Shown: in pieces, positions 55,001 to 64,000 of the stretch
Layout: each line of letters starts with the position of its first letter
Numbering within the stretch: the stretch's first letter is position 1
Source: Taeniopygia guttata
Taxonomy: Eukaryota > Chordata > Aves > Passeriformes > Estrildidae
Direction of reading: 5' to 3'
Length of the DNA: 64,000 nt
Assembly: GCF_048771995.1 (NCBI RefSeq)
Contig: NC_133044.1
Span: forward strand, 1,260,001 to 1,324,000
The notes under the pieces: generated by a model
The model's input: only the letters and a program-made list of their open reading frames with translations
Databases searched by the model: none
What the model was told of the DNA's origin: nothing
Position numbers and translations under genes: made by a program

Positions 55001-58000
55001 TGTGCTGGCCTCAGCCCCTGGCCCTGCAGGGAGGTCACCTCCTGTCACCTGCTTAACGTGGCACTTCTCCCCTGGCTGTTGTTCCTTTCCTGAGTGTTCC
55101 CCTCCCGGCTGCCTGCATTTTGGGATTCTGTGCCCCAAATCAAAGCTGTGCTGGCTATGGCCCTCCACCAGGACAGACACAAATATTCCCACATTTAAAA
55201 ATTTCCGGCTGCTGTGCCTAGTTCAGTCCAGGTTTGCAGTCACTGTCCTTTCTTATCCTGCCTCTACCCCCAGATTTGCAATTTAGTCTCTGTGTGTGCA
55301 GGGCCAGGAGTTGGACTTTGCTGATCCTTGTGGGTCCCTTCCATCTCAGGATGTTCCATGATTCTGGTGCTGAGTAAACATCCTTCCTTTCTCCAGTGAT
55401 GTTACTGGAACCTGCCGTGCTGTGAGGATATTTGTTCTTCCAGCACATGGAGTGATCTCCTCTCCATCTCCTGGGTGGGAAACGGGCACAGAAAACTGAA
55501 GTGACGTGTCCAGGGTCTCCCAGCTCCCAGGCTGGTGTCCAGTTTGATCTGCCAGTGTGTCTGTGTGCCTGCACAAGCTGCTCTGACATTGCCCTCTGCA
55601 GCCCTGCAGACGCTGTCCCTGCCACCTCCCCATTCCTCCTGATAATCCCACCTTAAATCCTACAAATGGGCTGAACCCCTGGGCTCACCTGGGCAGCGTC
55701 CCCCTGGTGTGGGGCACTGTATCCCCCCGGTGTGGGGCGCAGCATCCCCCCGGTGTGGGGCACTGTATCCCCCCGGTGTGGGGCGCAGCATCCCCCCTGT
55801 GTGGGGCGCTGCATCCCCCTCCTGGTGTGGGGCTCAGCATCCCCCCGGTGTGGGGCTCAGCGTCCCCCCGGTGTGGGGCTCAGCATCCCCCCGGTGTGGG
55901 GCTCAGCATCCCCCCGGTGTGGGGCTCAGCATCCCCCCGGTGTGGGGCTCAGCATCCCCCCGGTGTGGGGCGCAGCATCCCCCCCGGTGTGGGGCTCAGC
56001 GTCCCCCCGGTGTGGGGCTCAGCGTCCCCCCGGTGTGGGGCGCTGCATCCCCCCGGTGTGGGGCGCTGCATCCCCCCGGTGTGGGGCGCTGCATCCCCCC
56101 CGGTGGGTGCTGCATCCCCCCCGGTGGGTGCTGCATCCCGGTGGGCGCTGCATCCCTTTGGGTGCTGCTGGAGGAGGTGCGGGGCTGTGCTGCCCGTTCC
56201 CAGCTCGGCCCGTGGCTCGGAGCAGCCGCGCTGGGGCTCCTTACATAACCTGTGGCTGCTGCTGTCCCCTGGCTGATCAGCTGCTCCGGTGACGACAGGG
56301 AGGCCGGTCCCCTCTGCTGCGTCACCAGCGGGGTGGCACAGCCCTGGGGGAGCCGGCGACAAAGGTGATGGGATTTGGAGCGGTCGGGGATGTGCCCTGC
56401 TTGGAGGAGAAGCTGCCGGCAGCGTCTCCTTGAGCTGCAGGGCTGGCAGAACTGAGAGCTGCAGAAGGGAGCCCGAAATCCAGGCACTCCCGAAATCCAG
56501 GCACTCCCGAAATCCAGGCACTCCCGAAATCCAGGCACTCCCGAAATCCAGGCACTCCCGAAATCCAGGCACTCCCGAAATCCAGGCACTCCCGAAATCC
56601 AGGCATTCCCGAAATCCAGGCACTCCCGCCCTCCCAGCATGGAGGATTCTGCAGAGCAGAGTCAGGAGATGAGGTACCACATGCTGCAGAGGTAAGGATG
56701 GCAGCCCTGCCTGTCTCCCCCTGCCTGGAGATGCTCTCGGAGCTTGTGGTGTTGATTTTATCCTCCCGGGCTCTCTCTCCGTGCATGCTGTGACAAAGAT
56801 GCTGTGGTGCAGCTCAGCTGGGGGATCAGGGTTCTTCAAGTCGGAGGTTCTGCACAACTTCTGCCCTCTGTGAGCCCTGAAGGGTAGAAAAGCATTTTGA
56901 ATATTCCCCCATCACAAAACAGGGCAGTTGTCAGCAGGTGATAAATAGGGGTGGCAGTCACTAACTCAGCATTTATTTTTCGTGCTTTCTTCCTTCCTGT
57001 CCAGCTTCTACCTCATATTACCCTGCAAAAAAACCCCAAACAAACAACTCTTTGTTTTGATTGCGTTGTGCAGCCTGTGATTATTGATAAATAAACTTGA
57101 TGTTCTTGGCATGCTCACAAGTCAAACTGTAGTTGTTTATGTCCAAGTGTTTGTTGCATTCTGGATGATGAACCTCAGGCTCTATTGATATTTTGCCTGT
57201 AGCAGTATCTTTGTGTGTAGTAATTTCTTGGTGGGACAGTTCCTATTTCAATGTGTTCACAAATTCTCACCTTGGCATTTTTATCACTTCTTGTTTTTGT
57301 TGAGACTGCTCTCATTAAACCTGTAATGCAGAAACCTCTCTGACTCCTTGGACTGTGCTCTTTCCTTGCCAGGAAGCCTCTGAATCCCTACGTACACAGA
57401 GTTAGTAGAAATTCAACCTTAACTCCATTTAACTACACCTTTGCTCTCTTTCTTGCCTGTTGGCTCCTGTCCTTGTATTCCCAGCTGAGTTCATGGGGGT
57501 GTGAGAACTTTTAGGGACAGTTCTAAGTTTGGTGACAATGTCTGGAAGTGCAGCTGGGAGGAAGAAGGGAAAGTAGGAAGGGATGAACCTGTGCACACAG
57601 AGTTGTTCTTTGCCTTTCTCTGGCTGTCAGCTCTTCTCTGAGATAAGATACTCTCCTGGATGGAGTTGTTGTGGCCCAGCACAGCCATCCCTGTGTCCCA
57701 GAGTGCCACTGGGAGGGACAGCAGTGGTCTGTGGTGTCACTGTGTTCCTGGTGAAGCACTGAGGAGGGTCTGTGTCCCATGTGGGGGAATCTCCATGGCC
57801 ATAAGGTGTTTCTGAGGGAATGTCAGGGGGAATCCCTGTGTCCCTGGCTGTGGCCAGGCCCCTGGAACAGCAGCTCATTCCAGCAGGGATGCTCCAGCCC
57901 TGCCCTGGGGCAGGAAACCTCCAGGAGCAGCTCTGGGGCTCCCTGGCCTTGGTGGCTGTGATGGCAAAAGGAAATCTGTGCCTTGGCTTCTCCTGGTGTT

Positions 58001-61000
58001 GGTTTGCCCTTGGTGCCCTCCCCCAGCAGCTCTCTCTGCATCCCAGGCCATTCCCAATGGAATTGCTCAATGGAGCAGCCCTTCAGCAGCTGATTAGGGC
58101 AGAGGTTCCATCCAGGGGAGCTCCTGGGCACGGATCTGCCAGTGACCAGCACCGACCCCTTCCCCTTGGTGCTCTTGGGGCTTTCCAAAGCTCTGGGCTG
58201 AGCTTCCCAATCTTCCTTCCTGCAGAAGGGGTCTGTGGTGCTGCCACTGGCAGGGGGAGGCTTCCCTGTGCTCCTGGGGAGGAAACTCTTAGGGAAAGCA
58301 CAGTAACTGGAGTAAAAACGAGTGAACTGTGGGCTGAGCAGAGAGGGAAAGCTTCAGTACCTGTGCAATAAAAAGTGTCTCATTAATTCCCTAATTTCCA
58401 GTGGTGCTGCACCATGGCAGGCCCTGGGTGTGAGGAGCAGCTCTGTGCTTTCCCCTGGAATTTCCTCTCACAGACTCAGCTTTGTAAACTCTGGCAAATC
58501 AAAGCCAAAGGGTGATTTATCCCAGTGTTGTTGCTGTGGAAGCTGAAGCAGAGGGAGGAGAAGTGGCTGTGCCGTTCCCACACAGAAGAGCTGGGGCAGG
58601 GCATGGGGTTGGTCTTGGCAGGCACAAAATTGGCTTTCTGTGTTTGTAGTAGGAGTAATGTGATTAATTTGTCCTCTGGCTCTCAGAGCTTTTGAGGAAG
58701 ATATTAAAGACTGGATGGTGGAGAACTCTTGGAGGATGATTTCCATAGCCAGTGTGGGTCTCTCATTTGCACCTGGAGATAAATTTGCTGTGCTTCCCAA
58801 GAGGATTTCCTCACAGAACCTGATCTTGGCAGCCTGCTTTGCCAAAGCCAGAAATCACTGTTGTTTCCAGCTTCTCTACATGGTTTGAAAGCAATCTGGT
58901 GGAGCACTGTTGTTCTGTGCTGGGCAGCAACACACAGCAGATGTCATTTTACCTCTTTATGTTCTGGCATAGCTGGAATTTTTCCAGATAACCTGAAACC
59001 TTTGGAAATAACTGAAAAGTTGTTTAAAAGGGTCATCCCTGTAAAACTGAGCACCAGGCCATGAGGGTCTGGAGGCAAGGAGAGATTCTGCTTGTCTGAC
59101 TGGGGAGTGTGGTCCAAGAGAACTTTCCCAGTATTCACACACTTCCTTTTGCTGGTGTCCAGCTGCCCTGACAGTGTTTTTCTGTCTCCCCCATCTCCTC
59201 AGGCCCAGCATGTCGGGTTTGCACCTTGTCAAGCAAGGCCGGGACAGGAAGAAGGTGGATGTGCAGCGAGATTTCACCGTGGCCTCTCCAGCAGAGTTTG
59301 TTACTCGTTTTGGAGGCAATAAAGTTATTGAAAAGGTAATTCCCTGACCTGTTTTAGCATATTACAGCTCCTCTCTACAGCTCTGACTCGTCTCTCTCTA
59401 AGGCTGTACAGTGCAGGTACCAAATTACTGATATTTCTGAGCTTGGAAGTCGTGCTTCTGCCCGGAATCATTGTGTTTCCTTTTTTCTGTGTGATAAACA
59501 AACATCTGATTATTTCGGCTTAAAGTAATAAGAAAAAAAGATGTGAGTGAGCCAGAGCACTTCTGCTGATACAGGAGGATTTATAGACAGAAAAAGCAAA
59601 AATAAGCTGGAAAAACACTAAGAAATGTATTTAAAAATGCTTAATGATTTGATTTGAGTCTTTCTGCTCTTTAATCCAACCAAGGCATAACATTAAAATT
59701 TTATGGTGAAACAAGAGCTGCTCTCTGAACTGACAGATGGGCCACGAGCTGGATGCTGGCTAAAAAAACTGCACAGCCCAAAACTGGGCAAAGAATCTGC
59801 AGAGGAAAAAAAAAAAAAATCTTATTTCACGATTGTTAATTGTTTTGTGCTATTTAGACTCTTATTTCATCCCAGCTTCTAATGCACCCAGGTCCTGATA
59901 GCAAATAATGGCATTGCAGCAGTGAAGTGCATGAGGTCCATCCGGCGCTGGTCCTACGAGATGTTCAGGAACGAGAGGGCCATCAGGTTCGTGGTCATGG
60001 TCACCCCTGAGGACCTGAAAGCCAATGCAGGTGAGCTGGGCAGCTGGGGAGGGGTCACAGCCTCCTGCTTGCACAGCCCCAGGGTGCAGGGAGGGGAATG
60101 TCCTCCTGTGCTCTGGGGGCAGCTGAGGGAGCTGGGGGGGCTCAGCCTGGGCAAAGGAGGATTTTAGAGCAAGTCCTGCTGTTAGATTTGCAGCCCAAAT
60201 GGGACCTCTGTGTTTGCAGAGTACATTAAAATGGCAGATCACTACGTGCCCGTCCCGGGAGGACCCAACAACAACAACTATGCAAACGTGGAGCTCATCC
60301 TGGACATCGCCAAGAGGATCCCAGTGCAGGTGAGAAGTTGTTGGAATCTGAGGTATTGATGATTCCCAGATTGTAAAAAGTCTCTGTCTTTCAGCCCCTC
60401 TGCTAAAGAAGAAGCCATAATTCATCTGTGCTGTTTCCAGGTTGTTTATTCTGTTTATCTCTAACATGTTCTGCTGCCCTGCCGCAGCTCTGTCCTGCAG
60501 GGCAGCGTGTGGGGCTCTGCCCTCAGTGGGATGGTACAAACATTAAATACCACAAACTACCTGTGCTGGATTTACAATAACGTGCCAATATCTGTCACCT
60601 ACGTTGGACAGTGTGTCCCCAGCCTGAACCAACAGAAAAATGCCAACACCACAGTGAAACATGGAGGGCATGAAGAAGGAGAAAAAGGACAAGGCACACC
60701 CAATTTCCTCCATCTTGTCCCCTTTGGACCCCTAATCTAGAATCCTAAAATTTTACTTTTACACCTGTGCCACACTTAATTATTACTGATATCAAACACT
60801 CAGAGCGGGTAATTCATCCTGCAAGATTGAAAACTCTTTTCCATGGACAGAGATCACAGCCAGTGTCTCTGGGGGCTCTGTCCAGGGGGGTTCCTGACCC
60901 CTGCCAGGGTCCCAGACCTGCCAGGGCAGCCAGAGGGAAGCCCTGGATTCCCACATGAAGTGTCCCAGACACTGAGCAACCTTGTGTCCTTCAGGAAGGG

Positions 61001-64000
61001 GCTGTGCCTGGGGAGGAGGCAGGATGAAGGAACTGGAATTCCAAACCAAAGGAGCAGCAGGAGGCAGCCCAGCCCGTGTGACAGGGCAGTGGCTGTCCCA
61101 GGGTGAATATCTGCAGGAGAGGGAGGTTCCCTGCAGCCTTGCACTTCCCTACACCCAGCTTCTCCTCAGCCTGCTTGCACTTGGCTGCAAGGTGCAAGCC
61201 ATCCTTTAAATTCAGCACACCCTGTAGCTCAGAGGCTCCTGGCTGTTCTGAGGCTGCTTTCCTGGAGGAAAAGAAAGGCTTGGAGTGTTTGCATGTGTCC
61301 ATTTCTGCTCACTTGCTTGCTTTATTCAAACAAAGAGCAAATTGTTTCTTTTCTCCTGCAGGCTGTGTGGGCTGGCTGGGGCCATGCATCAGAGAACCCC
61401 AAACTGCCAGAACTTCTCCACAAAAACGGGATTGCTTTCATGGGTGAGGAGATGGACTGCTTGTCTGATGCCTAGTCCTGGCTTGAATTGGGGAGGTTTA
61501 GGGAGATAGAACACCCTGAGTCCAAGAGAGAGCCATGGGGAACGGTCTGCAGTGCCGGGTGGATGAGCTGTTCCTTAAGAAGTTCTTGTATGGAAGAAGT
61601 GGAAAGTTTTCCAACATAGCCTTTAATGTCAAGATAAAAAATCAGGAAAGATTCCTGATAAATGAGCTTGTCCCTGTTCTCGTTTTAAAGAGGGTTCAGT
61701 TTTATGGGAAGAGTGAAATTTTTTCCTGAATTCTGGACCTTGCCCTAATGTCTGATACCCCTTTGTGTCTCTCTCATGCATTGTCTTTGTTCTCTGCAGG
61801 TCCTCCCAGCCAAGCCATGTGGGCCTTGGGAGATAAAATTGCTTCTTCCATCGTTGCTCAGACTGCTGGCATTCCAACTCTTCCTTGGAGTGGCAGTGGT
61901 AAGAAGGGAATTGTCCTGTGTTCATCAAGATCACCCTGATCTTTTTTCCCTTCAGCATGTCTCGTTTTTAAGAAGCTGCGTGCTCACAAGTGTGTTGCAG
62001 GAGATGCTCCATCTGTTCAGGGTTTCCCATTTGTGCTGTTTGCCCAGCACACCAGTGAGGTGCCCTGGAAGCAGTGACACAGGGATGGAATGAGCCTGGA
62101 GATGGTGGGAGAAGCTGGCAGCCTGCAGAGGAGGGCAGGGAGGAGGGACTGGGAGGAGAAGTCAGGAAACGTGGAAGAGCTTGTTTCCTGGCGTGCAGCT
62201 GATGCTCACAGGCTCACCCAGGGCTTGGAGACACCGGGTCTGATGGAAGGTGTCCCTGCCTGTGGCAGGGGGTTGGAACAAGATGATCTTTAAAGTCCCT
62301 TCCAACCCAAACCAGCCCTGTGTCATTCTGGAACCCATACTCTGCTGCCATGGAAGTTCCAAAGCAGTGTGGATAACAGCCTGCTTCTCACAGATAAATG
62401 GAGGAGGATATAACGGGTTGGATAGAAACAGTTTCTCCCCAGAAATCAGGAGTGCCTGTTTACATTCTGCACACCCCTTTCCAAGGGCTGCCAGGCTGGT
62501 TCCTCAGGCAGCAGTGGCTGTGACTTGTGTCCTGCAGTGGTTTCTGCCAGCCTGGCAGCAGCAGGGGCTCACAGGGTGGGGTTTGTGTTCCAGGCCTCCG
62601 AGTGGACTGGCAGGAGAACGACCTCCAGAAGCGCATCCTGAGCGTCCCTCCGGAGCTCTACGAGAAGGGCTACGTGCGGGACGCCGACGACGGACTGCGG
62701 GTGGGTCTGGGGCTCTGGGGGGCTGGGCTGTACCTTCCTGCTCATGCAGCACACGCTGCAGCCCAGAGCTGCCTCTTGGCACTGGGACTGATCCTGCACA
62801 AACCTCTCACCTGGCCTGCTGCTCTTGAGGCAGGATGGGAATGAGAAGACTCGACTCAGAAGGCTGTGAGAGTAAAACTCTGATTTATTTAAAATATACT
62901 GCTCTTTTATACAGAGCTTTGTGAGGACTAACTCCATTGGTTCGAAGTGAAAACAACTTACAGCATTGGTGTAAAGTGTTTGACGCACAGTGATAGACCT
63001 TAATTATAAATAATGTGATAAACAAGAGAGATAAAGAATTATTTACGTTATTTTCCAGCTCTTTCCAGGCCTTTGCCTGGCTAGAAATTCTCAGTTTCTT
63101 TCTTTGGCCTGCACAGCTGGGTGAGGATCAGCAGGGAGAGGCAAAATATGGGACCAAGGTTGTGTTGCCTTAAGAGCTGTCATCTAGCTTTTGTTTTTAG
63201 TGAAAACCCACAGCCACACACTTCACCTCATCTTTGGAGTTTCTTCTTGAGGAGGAGTTTTAGAATAAGAAATATTAAATTTAGAATAAGAACTATTCCT
63301 GGCACAATACAGGACTTGGAGTTTTGCTTTGTGAAGAGTGGGGGTGGCGTGTGTAATTTTTTTTATGTTACCCAGCTTCTTAAATTATTTTCTGTATTAT
63401 ACAAAAGCTTTTCTGTCAATTTGTAGATTTAATGGCATTGAAGCACTGACAAAAGATTTTGTGGTCACTTGGAGAGGTCAGAGTTCTCTGTAATCATAAA
63501 ATCCCGGCTGAATTTTCCAGCTACAGGCACTTTCACCAATGAGTTATTTGGTTTCTATGCCATTGGTTGCTAAATATTCCGATATGGCAGCTTGGATATA
63601 AATCAAAACGGAAATAATGATCTTTTCATTGGATTCTGCTGCCTTTTTGTACTTACCCTGTTCTTCCCACCTTGCCAGGCTGCTGAGGAGGTTGGCTACC
63701 CTGTCATGATCAAGGCTTCTGAAGGAGGAGGAGGAAAAGGAATCAGGAAAGTGAACAATGCAGATGATTTCCCCAATCTGTTCAGACAGGTGAGTGCTCC
63801 TCTGCCCTGCGCTGCCTTGCTCCGAGCGCTCAGGGTGGCTGGCTCCAGCCCCCAGCCCCGAAGGTGCCTCTCACACCGACGCTCTGCCTGCTCGCCCTGC
63901 CCCTGCTGTAGGTTCAAACTGAAGTCCCAGGCTCTCCCATCTTCGTGATGAGGCTGGCCAAGCAGTCCAGGCACCTGGAGGTGCAGATCCTGGCGGACCA
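48868..64000 (+). CDS. ACACA: Acetyl-CoA carboxylase 1 (ACC-alpha), 5' part, partial at the window end
   Basis: Cytosolic biotin-dependent enzyme that carboxylates acetyl-CoA to malonyl-CoA, the committed step of fatty acid synthesis. Main-isoform coding exons here: 48868-49088, 59203-59335, 59892-60030, 60220-60329, 61362-61443, 61800-61898, 62594-62700, 63679-63789 and 63913-64000 (cut by the window). All introns are GT-AG and phases agree; 1090 coding bases give 363 residues of about 2,340. The N-terminal regulatory segment has [15 protein letters not shown] and the kinase-target segment RPSMSGLHL. The biotin carboxylase domain begins near residue 119 ([16 protein letters not shown]) and includes the ATP-grasp glycine loop EGGGGKG (residues 312-318). 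No break seen. Very confident of identity; the start at 48868 is the conserved main start. Confidence 0.97.
49100..54200. other. ACACA intron, nothing else recognised except the listed repeats
   Basis: Large intron between the main start exon and the common exon at 59203. No conserved nested gene or RNA gene seen; the open frames are short and incidental. Confidence 0.5.
52345..52495 (-). mobile_element. CR1 LINE 3' fragment
   Basis: Reverse-oriented CR1: CTGAGCAGCCTGTGCCAAACC, CTCACCACCCTCACAGGGAA, GAATTTCTGCCTAATTTCTG and CTTAAGGCCATGAAC. Confidence 0.9.
54209..54309. repeat. Nearly perfect palindrome (50-base arms, 1-base spacer)
   Basis: Left arm 54209-54258 and right arm 54260-54309 are reverse complements with a single mismatch (ACAACAG against ACAGCAG), centred on G54259. 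The centre reads GTGTGCCAGCGGCGCTGGCAC. It lies in an ACACA intron. It would fold into a long hairpin in RNA or a cruciform in DNA. Confidence 0.95.
54437..54590. repeat. Diverged direct duplication
   Basis: CGTGGCCATTGATTCTCAGC...ATTCAGCTGG near 54457-54488 recurs as CGTGGCCATTGCTCCGCCAG...ATTCAGCTGG near 54549-54583, with CAGCA-rich text before each. About 92 bases apart. Confidence 0.7.
55310..55375 (+). mobile_element. CR1 LINE 3' end
   Basis: Short forward remnant: GAGTTGGACTTTGCTGATCC, TTGTGGGTCCCTTCCATCTC, GATGTTCCATGATTCTG. Confidence 0.85.
55699..56140. repeat. 23-bp minisatellite upstream of the alternative ACACA exon
   Basis: Units such as GTGTGGGGCTCAGCATCCCC plus CCG, with variants CACTGTAT, CGCAGCAT, CAGCGT and CGCTGCAT that cluster by position. 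About 18-19 copies. Long false open frames run through it in all plus-strand frames. Confidence 0.95.
56472..56624. repeat. 17-bp minisatellite, 9 copies
   Basis: Nine units of CCCGAAATCCAGGCACT starting every 17 bases from 56472 to 56608; one unit has CATT for CACT. It ends 14 bases before the ATG of the alternative ACACA exon, so it probably lies in that promoter or 5' UTR. Confidence 0.97.
56639..56691 (+). CDS. ACACA: ACACA alternative first coding exon (exon 5A type)
   Basis: The ATG at 56639-56641 starts [17 protein letters not shown] plus two bases, followed by the donor GTAAGG. It joins the common exon at 59203 in phase to give ...[12 protein letters not shown]. Length (17 residues plus a split Arg) and sequence match the mammalian alternative N-terminus made from promoter III, which reads MEGSPEENKEMRYYMLQ. 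A protein starting here would lack the first 73 residues of the main form. Use in this organism is inferred from conservation and the intact donor. Confidence 0.88.
56700..59190. other. ACACA intron, nothing else recognised
   Basis: Between the alternative exon and the common exon. No further exon, gene or clear mobile element was recognised. Confidence 0.5.
59203..59335 (+). CDS. ACACA: ACACA common exon with kinase-target serines
   Basis: Residues 74-118 of the main form. Starts with the split Arg, then [17 protein letters not shown]. Ser78 corresponds to the AMPK site (rat Ser79) and Ser76 to the PKA site (rat Ser77). Acceptor CCCCCATCTCCTCAG, donor GTAATT. Confidence 0.97.
59892..60030 (+). 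CDS. ACACA: ACACA exon, start of biotin carboxylase domain
   Basis: Residues 119-164: [20 protein letters not shown] and [14 protein letters not shown]. Acceptor TGCACCCAG, donor GTGAGC. Confidence 0.97.
60220..60329 (+). CDS. ACACA: ACACA exon
   Basis: Residues 165-201: [20 protein letters not shown] and [15 protein letters not shown]. Part of the biotin carboxylase N-terminal fold. Confidence 0.97.
60400..60975. mobile_element. Dispersed repeat, probably a solo LTR (copy 2)
   Basis: Second copy of the family at 24890-25390, in the ACACA intron after the 60220 exon. Shared anchors occur in the same order: CAATATCTGT near 60585, AACATGGAGG near 60658, TTTCCTCCATCTTG near 60704, GACCCCTAAT, and CCATGGACAGAGATCACAGC near 60841. 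The ends are not determined. Confidence 0.5.
61362..61443 (+). CDS. ACACA: ACACA exon
   Basis: Residues 202-228: [20 protein letters not shown] and KNGIAFM; the next Gly codon is split. Acceptor TTTTCTCCTGCAG, donor GTGAGG. Confidence 0.97.
61800..61898 (+). CDS. ACACA: ACACA exon
   Basis: Residues 229-261: [20 protein letters not shown], then [13 protein letters not shown]. Acceptor TCTCTGCAG, donor GTAAGA. Confidence 0.97.
62240..62335 (+). mobile_element. CR1 LINE 3' end
   Basis: Forward CR1: GATGGAAGGTGTCCCTGCCT, AGATGATCTTTAAAGTCCCT, TCCAACCCAAACCAG, TGTCATTCTGG. Confidence 0.9.
62594..62700 (+). CDS. ACACA: ACACA exon
   Basis: Residues 262-297: [16 protein letters not shown], then [22 protein letters not shown]-rich at third positions compared with the neighbouring exons. 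Donor GTGGGT. Confidence 0.97.
62842..63118 (-). mobile_element. Solo LTR-like element, antisense in an ACACA intron
   Basis: Read on the minus strand it has an ordered LTR promoter: a CCAAT box (62936-62940), TATAAAAG (62904-62911) and AATAAA (62884-62889), ending near TCTTCTCA at 62842. About 280 bases, no coding sequence. It resembles an endogenous-retrovirus LTR family I associate with passerine genomes, which is recollection rather than a database match. The right boundary is approximate. Confidence 0.6.
63679..63789 (+). CDS. ACACA: ACACA exon with ATP-grasp glycine loop
   Basis: Residues 298-334: [20 protein letters not shown], then [17 protein letters not shown]. Lys309 and the GGGGKG loop bind ATP in the biotin carboxylase. 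Acceptor CCTTGCCAG, donor GTGAGT. Confidence 0.98.
63913..64000 (+). CDS. ACACA: ACACA exon, truncated by the window edge
   Basis: Residues 335-363 plus one base ([20 protein letters not shown], then HLEVQILAD). Acceptor CCCTGCTGTAG. The exon continues beyond base 64000. Confidence 0.97.

Noticed and set aside
55707..56292. Overlapping plus-strand open frames of about 180-190 residues with [14 protein letters not shown] repeats
   Set aside because: All frames of the 23-bp minisatellite are open; not coding.
58861..58915. IWWSTVV peptide resembling the start of the long human ACACA isoform
   Set aside because: It lies downstream of the exon it would have to precede, has no Met in the right place and no suitable donor; chance resemblance.

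Overview
The window looks like a gene-dense, GC-rich stretch of a bird genome. It contains many short CR1 LINE 3' ends in both orientations, GC-rich minisatellites, CpG islands, and three vertebrate genes in the order DUSP14 - TADA2A - ACACA, the same neighbourhood as human 17q12. LTR-like repeats suggest a passerine, but that is inference only.

Layout. (1) About 1-11.0 kb, minus strand: DUSP14. Its whole 198-residue coding sequence is in one exon (314-910). A probable untranslated first exon and CpG-island promoter lie at 10.69-11.18 kb, with a roughly 10 kb intron between. (2) 11.2-18.1 kb: the gap between DUSP14 and TADA2A, rich in G-rich minisatellites, GGA and ATCC simple repeats; its right end is probably TADA2A 3' UTR. 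(3) 18.17-39.3 kb, minus strand: TADA2A. All 15 coding exons were found, with GT-AG borders and matching phases; they sum to 1332 bases (443 codons plus stop). A probable untranslated exon 1 lies in a CpG island at 39.05-39.42 kb. (4) 39.4-43.6 kb: a divergent gap with minisatellites and CR1 pieces and no recognised gene. (5) 43.56-64 kb, plus strand: the 5' part of ACACA. It has a GC-rich CCAAT-box promoter (43.6-43.86 kb), an N-terminal extension exon (48133-48179), the main start exon (ATG at 48868), an alternative start exon (ATG at 56639), and eight further exons, the last cut by the window edge inside the biotin carboxylase domain.

The gene products act separately: a MAP-kinase-pathway phosphatase, a histone acetyltransferase adaptor, and the enzyme that makes malonyl-CoA for fatty acid synthesis. 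Acetyl-CoA is the shared substrate of the last two pathways, but nothing in the sequence shows that they are linked.

The points most worth a second look are the two alternative ACACA N-termini, a 17-bp minisatellite ending 14 bases before the alternative ACACA start codon, a nearly perfect 101-base palindrome in an ACACA intron, and the repeated placement of GC-rich minisatellites beside each promoter. I saw no sign of a previously undescribed multi-gene system. Very long open frames in the window are by-products of tandem repeats.
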